Shown in pieces: positions 43,537-51,848 of a DNA stretch of 64,000 nt (within the stretch, counting starts at the first letter, position 1; each line of letters begins with the position of its first letter). A program made the position numbers and the translations under genes. Origin of the DNA: Canibacter zhuwentaonis (lineage in GTDB: Bacteria; Actinomycetota; Actinomycetes; Actinomycetales; Microbacteriaceae); NCBI RefSeq assembly GCF_018531145.1, contig NZ_JAHDSZ010000001.1:186001-250000 (forward strand), in the 5' to 3' direction. The notes under the pieces were generated by a model, which was not told the origin of the DNA, ran no database searches, and saw only the letters and a program-made list of their open reading frames with translations.

Positions 43537-44350
43537 CAACATACGCTTCTTGAGCTTCAATAAGCAGCAGCTCTTTAGAGCCCGCGCTGATTGTTTTAGC
43601 GAGCAGCTCAAAAACACTGGCCGTTGTCAGCTCTAGCGCCTGACGCAGAGACTTGCCGCTGCTTAAGTGAGCGGCAAACAGCGCCTGGGTCACATCGCCC
43701 GAGCCGTTAATTTTACCGGGCAGGCGGGGAGTGCTGATAAGCCACGCCTCGCTCTGGTTTACCGCGAGCATTTCGAGCGTCTGGCTCTGCGCATCGGCGC
43801 GATTTACGCTTGTTACCAGCACCGTTTGCGGGCCGATCCGCTGAATTTCTTTAATTGCGTCGAACGTGTCGGCGAGCGTGTTTAGCTCGCGCCCGGTTAA
43901 AAAGCCAAGCTCAAACTGGTTGGGAGTAATAATATCTGCGTGCTGAATAACTCTGTCGCGGATTAGCTCCTGCACCTCGGGGCTTACAAAACAGCCCGAG
44001 TTTTCGTTGCCTAGTACCGGGTCGCAGGAGTAAACCGCGCGCGGATTGCGGGCTTTGGTTTTTGCGACCGTGTCAAGAATTGCGTCGCCGATGCTTGATC
44101 CGCCCTGGTAGCCGGATATTATTAGCTCGGTGTCTGCCAGCGCGCCGCGCTTATCGATGCCCGCAACAATATCGCGCACCTGCTCTCCGTTAAACATAAC
44201 ACCCTGCCAGTCGCCATAGCCGGTGTGGTTTGAGAAGCACACGGTTGCAACGGGCATCACCTCGTGCCCGAGGCGTTGCAGCGGAAACACTGCGGCAGAA
44301 TTACCCACGTGACCGTAGCTTACAGCAGACTGAATAGATAGTATACGCAT
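43469..44350 (-). CDS. pdxY: Pyridoxal kinase PdxY
   Basis: Pyridoxal kinase phosphorylates pyridoxal for B6 salvage. Ribokinase-fold features are MRILSIQSAVSYGHVGNSAA, the DPVLGN segment, ITPNQFELGFLTG and the anion-hole/catalytic GKINGSGDVTQALFAA. The native family ending (AQEAYVAPARSFTARQI) is encoded inside the right boundary repeat on the strand opposite the dinB end, followed by about 11 further residues to the stop. So island insertion left both genes with usable 3' ends. Divergent from gluQRS with a 41-base gap. Confidence 0.93.
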   Translation of the reverse strand: MRILSIQSAVSYGHVGNSAAVFPLQRLGHEVMPVATVCFSNHTGYGDWQGVMFNGEQVRDIVAGIDKRGALADTELIISGYQGGSSIGDAILDTVAKTKARNPRAVYSCDPVLGNENSGCFVSPEVQELIRDRVIQHADIITPNQFELGFLTGRELNTLADTFDAIKEIQRIGPQTVLVTSVNRADAQSQTLEMLAVNQSEAWLISTPRLPGKINGSGDVTQALFAAHLSSGKSLRQALELTTASVFELLAKTISAGSKELLLIEAQEAYVAPARSFTARQIDRSSGSELNPA

Positions 44351-44391
44351 ATCTAGATTCTGCCACAGGATGCTTAATTTTTGCCGGTAGG

Positions 44392-45360
44392 ATGAATTGC
44401 ATGGTTGCCAACGAACCTGCGAGCCATGAAGTTTTAGGCGCGCACAAGCCGGGCGCGGGGCGGTATGCGCCGAGCCCGTCGGGAGACTTACACCTTGGCA
44501 ATTTGCGCACCGCGCTGGTGGCGTTTTTGGCGGCGCGCGGCACTTGTCGCGATTTTCTGCTGCGCATCGACGATATTGACAGGGCGCGAGATAAGGGTTT
44601 TGCAGAGCGGCAGCTGGCGGATCTGCGCAGGCTCGGGATTGTGTGGGAGCTGCCGGTTATGAAGCAGTCAGAGCGCGATCACGCCTATTATGTGGCGTTG
44701 CAAACGCTGTGTGAGCAGGATCGCGTTTACGAGTGTGTGTGCTCGCGCAAAGACATTTTGACCGCGCCAACCGCGCCGCACGCGCCTCCGGGAGCGTATC
44801 CGGGAATTTGTCGCACTCTCAGCACGGCAGCTTTGCAGCGCGCCAAGGCTAAAATTGCGCCCAGGCTGCCAGCGCTGCGCCTAAAAGTTGCGGCCTCTGA
44901 GCGGCAGCTGTGCTTCACCGATCTGATTAAGGGCAGGGTTTGCGCGCCGATTGATGATTTTGTGCTGCGCCGTGGCGATGGTGTGTACGCCTATAATCTG
45001 GCGACTGTTGTTGATGACGCGGCCGCTGGCGTGGATCAGGTTGTGCGCGGTGACGATCTGGCCAGCAGCACGCCTCGCCAAATACTGCTTGCGCGGCTGC
45101 TAAATGCGCCGGCGCCAAGCTACGCCCATGTGCCGTTGGTGGTTAATGCTCGGGGGGTGAGGCTCGCAAAAAGAGACGGCGCGGTGACACTGGCGCAGCT
45201 GCGGGAGCAGGGAGTCGGTACGGCTGAGGTGCTGCAAATGTTGCTGTTGTCGCTGGGAATGGCAGCGGATCCGCTCGCCACAGACGCACTAAAAGCTGCC
45301 GCCTGTGATTTTGCTTTTCACAAACTAAGCAGAGACCCCTTTGTTTTTAAGGGTTTTTAG
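44392..45360 (+). CDS. gluQRS: Glutamyl-Q tRNA(Asp) synthetase
   Basis: GluQRS is a truncated glutamyl-tRNA synthetase that attaches glutamate to queuosine of tRNA(Asp). It has the catalytic domain only: RYAPSPSGDLHLGNLRTAL (HIGH-like), a zinc site CVCSRKDI with YPGIC, the DDFVLRRGDGVYAYNLATVVDD stretch and a KMSKS-like RLAKRDG, without an anticodon-binding domain. ATG start with GGTAGG upstream. Its last four bases overlap the end of the SGNH gene. Confidence 0.93.
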   Translation: MNCMVANEPASHEVLGAHKPGAGRYAPSPSGDLHLGNLRTALVAFLAARGTCRDFLLRIDDIDRARDKGFAERQLADLRRLGIVWELPVMKQSERDHAYYVALQTLCEQDRVYECVCSRKDILTAPTAPHAPPGAYPGICRTLSTAALQRAKAKIAPRLPALRLKVAASERQLCFTDLIKGRVCAPIDDFVLRRGDGVYAYNLATVVDDAAAGVDQVVRGDDLASSTPRQILLARLLNAPAPSYAHVPLVVNARGVRLAKRDGAVTLAQLREQGVGTAEVLQMLLLSLGMAADPLATDALKAAACDFAFHKLSRDPFVFKGF

Positions 45361-46394
45361 TGTTTTGCCGGTTGCGCCTTTGTTTGGGTGGTGGCTGCTT
45401 TGTTTGGGTGCGTGTTGTGTGTGCGTCTGTCAGTGCGCTCACGTTCTGGACGTTCTGGTTTTGCGCTTGCGCCCTCGCCTAGATTTACGGCTGAGCCCGC
45501 CGCTGTGCCCGGGGCGGGGTGCGTGTTTACAGCTGCACCCGTGGCTGCGCTCGAATCCGCATCCGCGCCATTAACCGTCAGCGGTAGCGCCTCGGGGCGT
45601 TTGGGGCTGAGGTTATCACCGGAAGAAACCCTTTTAACCCGTCGAATCACCCACGGCATAAAGTGTTCGCGCGCCCAAATAACGTCTTCGTGACGTGCCT
45701 GTCGCCAGCTGCGCTCGGGCAGCGGGGCGGGATGCTGCTGTTTTAGATTGTGCGGTACATTGAGCGTGTTGAGCACCTGTAAGGCAACCGTGTGATGCCC
45801 GAGCGCGTTGAGATGCAGCCTGTCGGCATCCCAGTATCGCTCGTCGTGTGCGGCGATAATTCCCCAGCAGTGCACAACCAGCGCATCATGTTTGTTTGCG
45901 ATACTGTAAATATTTTGCGAAAAAACAGCGGCTTTTTCGCGCACTGTGCGGAAAACCTTCGCGTCTTTAACGTCAAATGCGCTAAACAGCACAACGGTTG
46001 CGCCCACGGCACTAAACTCTGCTACTATTTTTTCCAGGCGTTGCGAGATCTGATCGGGATTCGAGCGTGGTCTGAGCACATCATTACCACCGGCTGAGAT
46101 AAACACAAGATCGGGTTTTAGTTTGAGCGCGGGAGCAACCTGCTCTGCGGCTATCTGGCGGATCACCTTGCCGCGCACCGCCAGATTTGCGTAGGCGAAA
46201 TTAGGATCTAAACCGGCAAAAACCTCGGCAACTCGATCCGCCCAGCCCCGCAGCTGACCGCAGGCTTTCGGCTCAGGATCTCCGAGCCCCTCGGCAAAAG
46301 AGTCGCCGATTACTATCATGCGCGACCAGGGCAGCTCGGAACTATCGGAATTAGATGAATTTTGCAAAGCTGACTTTTTGTTGTTTATGCACAT
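45357..46394 (-). CDS. SGNH/GDSL-family hydrolase
   Basis: A 345-residue esterase-type protein. The catalytic Ser is in IGDSFAEG (block I), Gly in GK-type block II, Asn in SAGGNDV (block III), and the Asp/His pair in DADRLHLNALGHH (block V). No signal peptide is visible. The C-terminal ~95 residues are a low-complexity Ala/Thr/Pro and Arg/Lys-rich tail. The substrate is unknown. Convergent with gluQRS. Confidence 0.88.
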   Translation of the reverse strand: MCINNKKSALQNSSNSDSSELPWSRMIVIGDSFAEGLGDPEPKACGQLRGWADRVAEVFAGLDPNFAYANLAVRGKVIRQIAAEQVAPALKLKPDLVFISAGGNDVLRPRSNPDQISQRLEKIVAEFSAVGATVVLFSAFDVKDAKVFRTVREKAAVFSQNIYSIANKHDALVVHCWGIIAAHDERYWDADRLHLNALGHHTVALQVLNTLNVPHNLKQQHPAPLPERSWRQARHEDVIWAREHFMPWVIRRVKRVSSGDNLSPKRPEALPLTVNGADADSSAATGAAVNTHPAPGTAAGSAVNLGEGASAKPERPERERTDRRTHNTHPNKAATTQTKAQPAKH

Positions 46395-46450
46395 CCAAAA
46401 ATACTACCGGCAATTTGACCGGCTCAGCTGTGCGTGGCTAGACTTTTAAG

Positions 46451-46829
46451 GTGAGTAATGCAGTGAAACACGGTGTTCTGGCAGGTGCATCCGTTAATTC
46501 TTCGGTCAGGCTTGTGGTGCCTGATTTTGCGCGCGGTCTTGCGCTGCTGGGAATTGCGCTTGCGAACTTACCAACGGGCTGGCTAATAGAGCGGGTGAGT
46601 GACCCAAATTTTATTCTTCCCGCAAGGCACTGGTGGCACCGTTAGTAACACCGGTGTTTGGGGCTTTTTAGATCATTTGAACGTTATTTTTAGCGCCCTG
46701 TTTGTGTATGTGCGTGGTCTGCTAATGTTTGCAACCCTGCTTGGTTTTGGGGTTGGAATTATCGCCTTAAACCTGTTGCGTAAGGGTATTTCGCTGCGTG
46801 GTGCGCGCCGCATTTTGGCGCGCAGATAG
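46451..46829 (+). pseudogene. DUF418-type membrane protein gene, frameshifted and truncated
   Basis: The first frame reads RLVVPDFARGLALLGIALANL (the DUF418/YeiB-like N-terminus) and ends at 46645; the same protein continues in another frame as PQGTGGTVSNTGVWG, then DHLNVIFSALFVYVRGLLMF, and ends at LRGARRILARR (46829). Full members are ~350-400 residues. One frameshift around 46600-46640 and loss of the 3' two thirds show that this is a decayed gene. The 46830-47060 stretch shows no further recognisable piece. Confidence 0.8.
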
Positions 46830-47060
46830 CTGTTTTTGATGAGGATAAAACCACTCCGATGCAATGGGATTCATTAACCTGTACGGGCTGCCGACTGCTG
46901 TTGTGACGCAAATGCAACTCTGTGATCCGGCAATCCGCAACGGTTAAGGCTGATATTGCAAGAGTGCAAGCAGCGCTGCGCAAACTGCTTTCTTAGCCTG
47001 AGCACGTTGGCTGTGAGGCTACGGCACGCGCAGCATAGGATCATCGAGTATGCGCTAAAC

Positions 47061-47066
47061 TATAAT
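47061..47066 (+). promoter_or_regulatory. -10 element of the pyrimidine operon
   Basis: A perfect TATAAT seven bases upstream of the proposed leader stem. It predicts a transcript start near 47073. No good -35 is visible. Confidence 0.5.
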
Positions 47067-47072
47067 TACGCA

Positions 47073-47111
47073 CTTCTTTTAATGTGTCGTCCCGTGAGGC
47101 GAAGAAAGGAG
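47073..47111 (+). promoter_or_regulatory. PyrR-binding RNA element controlling pyrR translation
   Basis: CTTCTTT (47073-47079) can pair with AAAGGAG (47105-47111), which is the pyrR Shine-Dalgarno. The intervening loop contains GTCCCGTGAGGC (47089-47100), matching the PyrR recognition pattern UCCnGnGAGG known from Bacillus and mycobacterial pyr leaders. UMP-bound PyrR should hold this stem and block translation, as described for mycobacterial PyrR. Confidence 0.7.
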
Positions 47112-47119
47112 GCACTGTT

Positions 47120-47839
47120 TTGCGGATAGTGCTTGAGGCAACGGATATGAGGCGTGCTTTAACGCGCATATCCCATGAAATTTTAGAGTTTAACAAGGGC
47201 GCGTCAGACCTTGTAATAGTCGGCGTTCAAACCAGGGGAGTGCCCCTCGCAGAGCGGATAGCCGCGATTATCGGCAAACTAGAAAACACGAGCGTTTCGG
47301 TTATTGAGCTTAATATCACTAAATACCGCGACGATTTGGCATATGAGCGGCATGATCCGCTTGAAAACAGTGGCGCGCAGGCGCAATCTAAACAGCTCAA
47401 CAATAAAACCGTGGTGCTTGTTGATGATGTGCTGTATTCGGGGCGCACCGTGCGGGCCGCGCTTGATGCGCTCAGGGAGTATGGCAGGCCGAGCGTTATT
47501 AAACTGGCCGCGTTAATTGACCGCGGGCATCGCGAAGTGCCAATCCGTGCTGATTTTATCGGCAAAAATCTGCCGAGCGCGAAAAGTGAGCGGATTTTAG
47601 TGCGGCTCGCCGAAACTGACGGGGTTGATGAAGTTTTGATCGGTGATATTAGCGCCGCAACCGAGCTGAAAGTGAACTGTTTTGCAGACGTTGCGAGTGT
47701 TGCAACTACTGCGAGTAGTGAGGCAGCTGCGGTCGTCACGAGCCTTGCTGATTCTGAGAGTGCCGCGTGCGCTGAGGATGCCGCGGGCATCATGAGCGTT
47801 GCGCCCGCTAAGACCGCGCTGAAAGAGCAGGTCGCATAG
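47120..47839 (+). CDS. pyrR: Bifunctional pyr operon regulator / uracil phosphoribosyltransferase PyrR
   Basis: PyrR binds pyr mRNA when UMP is high and also makes UMP from uracil and PRPP. The PRPP loop is [18 protein letters not shown], and the N-terminal [14 protein letters not shown] and [14 protein letters not shown] segments are typical. I choose TTG 47120, eight bases after AAAGGAGG; the frame is open back to GTG 47084, but that stretch is the RNA element. Residues beyond ~185 form an Ala/Thr/Ser-rich tail absent from other PyrR proteins. First gene of pyrR-pyrB-pyrC-orf-carA-carB-pyrF-gmk. Confidence 0.92.
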   Translation: MRIVLEATDMRRALTRISHEILEFNKGASDLVIVGVQTRGVPLAERIAAIIGKLENTSVSVIELNITKYRDDLAYERHDPLENSGAQAQSKQLNNKTVVLVDDVLYSGRTVRAALDALREYGRPSVIKLAALIDRGHREVPIRADFIGKNLPSAKSERILVRLAETDGVDEVLIGDISAATELKVNCFADVASVATTASSEAAAVVTSLADSESAACAEDAAGIMSVAPAKTALKEQVA

Positions 47840-48795
47840 TGCAACACCTACTACACACGCAGGATTTAAGCCGGGCAGACGCGATCGCGCTGCTCGATAG
47901 CGCGGCGGGTTTTGCCCGTCAGAAGCAGCACACGGGCAGTGCCAAAACAGACCTTTTGGGCGGCAAAAAAATAATCAACCTGTTTTTTGAAGATTCTACC
48001 CGCACTAAAATATCCTTTGAAACGGCGGCTAAAAACCTGGGCGCAGAAGTTCTAAGCTTCAGCGCTAGGGGCTCCTCTGTGAGCAAGGGAGAATCCCTGA
48101 AAGACACCGCCCAAACCCTGCAGGCGATGGGTGCGGATGCGATGGTTATCCGCCACTGGGCATCGGGAGCAGCTCACAAGCTCGCGCACAGCGGCTGGGT
48201 TAATTGCGCGGTTTTGAACGCGGGAGACGGCACGCACGAGCATCCCACACAGGCATTGCTTGACGCTTACACGATCCGCCAGCGATTGCGCTTAGCTGCC
48301 TCACCGGGGCAGGATCTTGACGGCGTGCGAGTTGTGATTGTGGGCGATATTTTGCACTCGCGAGTTGCCCGTTCCAATATGTGGCTGCTCAGTACTCTCG
48401 GCGCGAGCGTTACTTTTGTGGCGCCAGCAACCCTGCTGCCGTTTGGGGTTGCGCAGATGCCTGCGCGAGTTTCACATTCGCTGGATGAGGCGCTGGCAGA
48501 AAAGCCCGATGTTGTGATGCTGCTGCGGGTGCAGCACGAACGGATGCGTGCGGGATTTTTCCCGTCAATACCGGAGTATGTGGCCTCCTGGGGGCTTACC
48601 GCAGAGCGTTTTGCCGCCCTGCCAGAGAGCACTCTTATAATGCACCCGGGCCCTGTTAACAGGGGGGTTGAGATTTGTTCTGCCGCGGTGGATGCGGCGC
48701 AAACGAGCGTGCTTGAGCAGGTTGAGAACGGTGTTTTTGTGCGGATGGCGGCGCTGGCTATGCTGCTTAAAACGGGTCTTCAGGAAGTGAGTTAA
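47839..48795 (+). CDS. pyrB: Aspartate carbamoyltransferase catalytic subunit
   Basis: PyrB joins carbamoyl phosphate and aspartate. Family motifs are [13 protein letters not shown] (carbamoyl phosphate loop), the SKGESLKDT loop, [12 protein letters not shown] and [14 protein letters not shown] start overlaps the pyrR stop by one base. No regulatory subunit PyrI is present, as in other actinobacteria. Confidence 0.96.
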   Translation: MQHLLHTQDLSRADAIALLDSAAGFARQKQHTGSAKTDLLGGKKIINLFFEDSTRTKISFETAAKNLGAEVLSFSARGSSVSKGESLKDTAQTLQAMGADAMVIRHWASGAAHKLAHSGWVNCAVLNAGDGTHEHPTQALLDAYTIRQRLRLAASPGQDLDGVRVVIVGDILHSRVARSNMWLLSTLGASVTFVAPATLLPFGVAQMPARVSHSLDEALAEKPDVVMLLRVQHERMRAGFFPSIPEYVASWGLTAERFAALPESTLIMHPGPVNRGVEICSAAVDAAQTSVLEQVENGVFVRMAALAMLLKTGLQEVS

Positions 48796-48800
48796 GCGGT

Positions 48801-50141
48801 ATGAGCTATCAAAAACAGATTCTTATTAGGGGTGTGCAGCTCGCAAAAGAACTAACTACGCCGGGGCGGTTGCAACCCGCGGTAGACACCGTGGATATTT
48901 TAATTATTGGTGACAAAATAAGCTCTGTTGCGCCGTGCATAACAGAGGTGAGCAAAAGCGCCGAAATTATTGAGGGGCACGGACTGATTGCCGCAACCGG
49001 GTTTGTTGATTTGCACACGCATCTAAGAGAGCCAGGTTTTGTGCAGTCAGAAACCATTTACACCGGCTCACGCGCGGCGGCAGCTGGCGGATTTACAACT
49101 GTTTTTGCGATGGCAAACACCGATCCTGTTGCAGACACCGCGGCGGTTGTTGAGCAGGTTGCAGCCCTTGGCGAGCAGGCAGGATACGTTACTGTGCGGC
49201 CGATCGGCGCGGTGACACAGCAGCTGGCGGGCGAAAAACTGAGCGCCATCGGGCAGATGGCAAACTCGCGCGCTGCGGTGCGTGTTTTTAGCGACGACGG
49301 TAAGTGTGTTCATAACTCGCAGCTTATGCGGCGCGCGCTCGAGTACGTAAAAACTTTTGACGGGGTTATTGCGCAGCACGCACAAGATCCCGAACTGACT
49401 ACTGACGCGCAAATGCACGAGAGCACACTCGCGAGTGAGCTCGGTCTGGGCGGCTGGCCGGCGGTTGCGGAAGCTTCAATTATCGCCCGCGATGCAATGC
49501 TTGCCGAGCACACGGGCGCGCGCCTGCACGTTTGCCACCTATCGACGGCAGCGGCGGTGCGGGTGTTACGCGCGGCGAAAGCGCGCGGGGTGCGGATCAC
49601 GGCCGAGGTCACCCCGCACCATTTGTTGCTAACCGAAGAGGCGGTGCGCGGATACGATGCGCGCTATAAGGTGAACCCGCCGCTGCGGCAGGAATCTGAC
49701 GTAGAAACTCTCAGACGCGCGGTTGCCGAGGGTGTTATCGATATTATCGCAACCGATCACGCGCCGCACTCACCAGAAGCAAAAGAGTGTGAGTTTCAAT
49801 CCGCCGCTTTTGGCATGGTCGGGCTAGAGTCGGCGTTGTCGGTTGCGGTGACCAGCCTAATAGTGCAGGGGCATATTAGCTGGGCGAAGCTGGAGCAGCT
49901 GCTGAGTCAAAAGCCGGCTGAAATTGGTGGATACGCTGCGCACCCAAAATCAATCGCACCGGGTGAAATCGCCGATATCGTACTGATTGATCCGGCCACA
50001 AAAACCGTTTTTGAGCCGAATATGCTGTGCGGCAAAAACAAAAACTCGCCGTTTTTGGGGCTTGAGCTTGTAGCGAGCGTGTACACAACGATCCGTCACG
50101 GGGTTATAACCCGCACTAGTACGGGGGTAGTGCAGCTGTGA
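48801..50141 (+). CDS. pyrC: Dihydroorotase
   Basis: Cyclises carbamoyl aspartate to dihydroorotate. Metal ligands are visible in GFVDLHTHLREPG, the later His residues in VCHLSTA and VTPHHLLLT, and the Asp in ATDHAPHS. At 446 residues it is of the type I amidohydrolase form. It overlaps the following gene by four bases (GTGA). Confidence 0.96.
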   Translation: MSYQKQILIRGVQLAKELTTPGRLQPAVDTVDILIIGDKISSVAPCITEVSKSAEIIEGHGLIAATGFVDLHTHLREPGFVQSETIYTGSRAAAAGGFTTVFAMANTDPVADTAAVVEQVAALGEQAGYVTVRPIGAVTQQLAGEKLSAIGQMANSRAAVRVFSDDGKCVHNSQLMRRALEYVKTFDGVIAQHAQDPELTTDAQMHESTLASELGLGGWPAVAEASIIARDAMLAEHTGARLHVCHLSTAAAVRVLRAAKARGVRITAEVTPHHLLLTEEAVRGYDARYKVNPPLRQESDVETLRRAVAEGVIDIIATDHAPHSPEAKECEFQSAAFGMVGLESALSVAVTSLIVQGHISWAKLEQLLSQKPAEIGGYAAHPKSIAPGEIADIVLIDPATKTVFEPNMLCGKNKNSPFLGLELVASVYTTIRHGVITRTSTGVVQL

Positions 50142-50632
50142 GCTATGCAATAAATGCGCTGGTTTGCCTGGCAATTATTGGGCTGTCATTCTTTGGAATG
50201 TGGCGTGGCTGGCGTAAGCGCGCGAGCGCGGGCGAGTTGCTGCCAACACAGATCGAACCTGCGGGAGCTGCGCTGCGGCATTTTGAGCGGGTGCTGTACG
50301 TGGTTACCAACAGCGCCGTGAGCAAGTATCAGCGCGTCAGCCTGCCCGGCTTAAAATACCGCGGCTATGCTGCTGTGACGGTGCATGAGAACGCGGTGCG
50401 AGTTGCGGTTACCGGCGAGTCCGAGTGTGTTTTGCAGCGGATTACGGGCGTGAGTTTGGGGCGCAACAGCATTGCAAAAGCTGTTGAGGCGGGCGGGCTG
50501 GTTATTATCAGCTGGCAGGTTGCGGAGCGCGAGCTGGAAACGGTCTTTAGGTTTGCGAGCGACACGGAGCAGACAGAGTTTATTGCTCTGGTTAAAACAA
50601 TTATCGAAAATAAAGGAGCGGTGCGGTGCTAA
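50138..50632 (+). CDS. Membrane-anchored PH-like protein of the pyr operon
   Basis: A 164-residue protein with one N-terminal helix (NALVCLAIIGLSFFGMW) followed by a basic stop-transfer WRKR and a soluble domain. Proteins of this shape sit between pyrC and carA across actinobacteria and are annotated as PH-like domain proteins or, without support, transporters. No role in pyrimidine synthesis is known to me. Its end overlaps the carA GTG by seven bases. Confidence 0.8.
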   Translation: MSYAINALVCLAIIGLSFFGMWRGWRKRASAGELLPTQIEPAGAALRHFERVLYVVTNSAVSKYQRVSLPGLKYRGYAAVTVHENAVRVAVTGESECVLQRITGVSLGRNSIAKAVEAGGLVIISWQVAERELETVFRFASDTEQTEFIALVKTIIENKGAVRC

Positions 50633-51837
50633 AAAGTTTTGTGCCAGAAAATATAACTGCGGCTAGTGAAAAAGCGGTTTTGGTGCTTGCTGACGGCACC
50701 AGATACGAGGGCAAAGCCTATGGCAAGCTCGGGCAGAGCCTGGGCGAGCTGGTGTTTGCAACCAGCATGACGGGGTATCAGGAAACTCTCACAGACCCCT
50801 CTTATGCGGGGCAAATAGTGCTGATGACGGCCCCGCACATAGGCAATACCGGTGTTAACGAGGCGGATAAAGAATCGCGCCGCATCTGGGTTAGCGGTTT
50901 TGTTGTGCGCGATAAGGCGCGCCGGGTTTCTAACTTCCGCGCAGAAAAATCGCTTGACGAAGAACTGATTGCAAACGGCGTTGTGGGGATATGCGGGGTT
51001 GATACGCGCGCTATAACAAGGCATATCAGATCTCTTGGAGCTATGAAATCAGGGATTTTCTCGGGCGATGCGTACGCGCTATCTCCCGCGCAGCAGTTTG
51101 AAATTGTGACAGAACAGCCAGATATGGCGGGGCGCTCACTAACGGCCGAGGTTTCAACGCCCGAGCCGTACGAGGTGCCAGCGGCAAGCGATGTGCCCTT
51201 TGTTGGCACAATTGCGGTGCTTGATCTGGGAGTTAAAAGCGCCACAATTAGCTATCTGGCAGAGCACGGTTTCAGAGTTGTTGTGCTGCCAGCTAGCACA
51301 ACGCTAGACGAAATAACAGCGCTTAACCCGGACGCGTTCTTCTACTCTAACGGCCCGGGTGATCCGGCCGCGAGTGAGCAGCAGGTAGTTTTGCTGCGAG
51401 AGCTGCTGCGGCGCAATATTCCGTATTTTGGAATCTGTTTCGGCAACCAGCTGTTGGCGCGCGCGCTCGGTTTTAACACCTATAAGCTCGCTTTTGGGCA
51501 CAGGGGAATTAACCAGCCAGTTTTGGACACGCGCACCGCAAAGGTTGTAATCACCTCTCAAAACCACGGTTTTGCGGTGGATCTGCAAGCCGGTGTTGTG
51601 CATGAGTCGCCGCACGGTTTAGGGCGGGTGCAGGTGAGCCACGTTAGCCTTAATGACGGGGTTGTTGAGGGGCTTGAGTGCCTTGATATTCCGGCATTCA
51701 GCGTGCAGTATCATCCGGAGGCGGCGGCAGGTCCGCACGATGCCTGCTATCTGTTCAACGATTTCGTTGAGCTTGTTAAAAATCACAACAGTATGTTGCG
51801 CAGCTGTGCAGACGCAGCCGTAGAAGACACTAAATAG
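50626..51837 (+). CDS. carA: Carbamoyl-phosphate synthase small subunit
   Basis: Glutamine amidotransferase subunit that supplies ammonia to CarB. The N-terminal domain has [10 protein letters not shown] and [14 protein letters not shown]; the class I glutaminase domain has the nucleophile in [27 protein letters not shown] and the His-Glu pair in [15 protein letters not shown] 50626 lies nine bases after AAAGGAG. Operon gene, 11 bases before carB. Confidence 0.96.
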   Translation: MLKSFVPENITAASEKAVLVLADGTRYEGKAYGKLGQSLGELVFATSMTGYQETLTDPSYAGQIVLMTAPHIGNTGVNEADKESRRIWVSGFVVRDKARRVSNFRAEKSLDEELIANGVVGICGVDTRAITRHIRSLGAMKSGIFSGDAYALSPAQQFEIVTEQPDMAGRSLTAEVSTPEPYEVPAASDVPFVGTIAVLDLGVKSATISYLAEHGFRVVVLPASTTLDEITALNPDAFFYSNGPGDPAASEQQVVLLRELLRRNIPYFGICFGNQLLARALGFNTYKLAFGHRGINQPVLDTRTAKVVITSQNHGFAVDLQAGVVHESPHGLGRVQVSHVSLNDGVVEGLECLDIPAFSVQYHPEAAAGPHDACYLFNDFVELVKNHNSMLRSCADAAVEDTK

Positions 51838-51848
51838 GGCGGGGTAAA

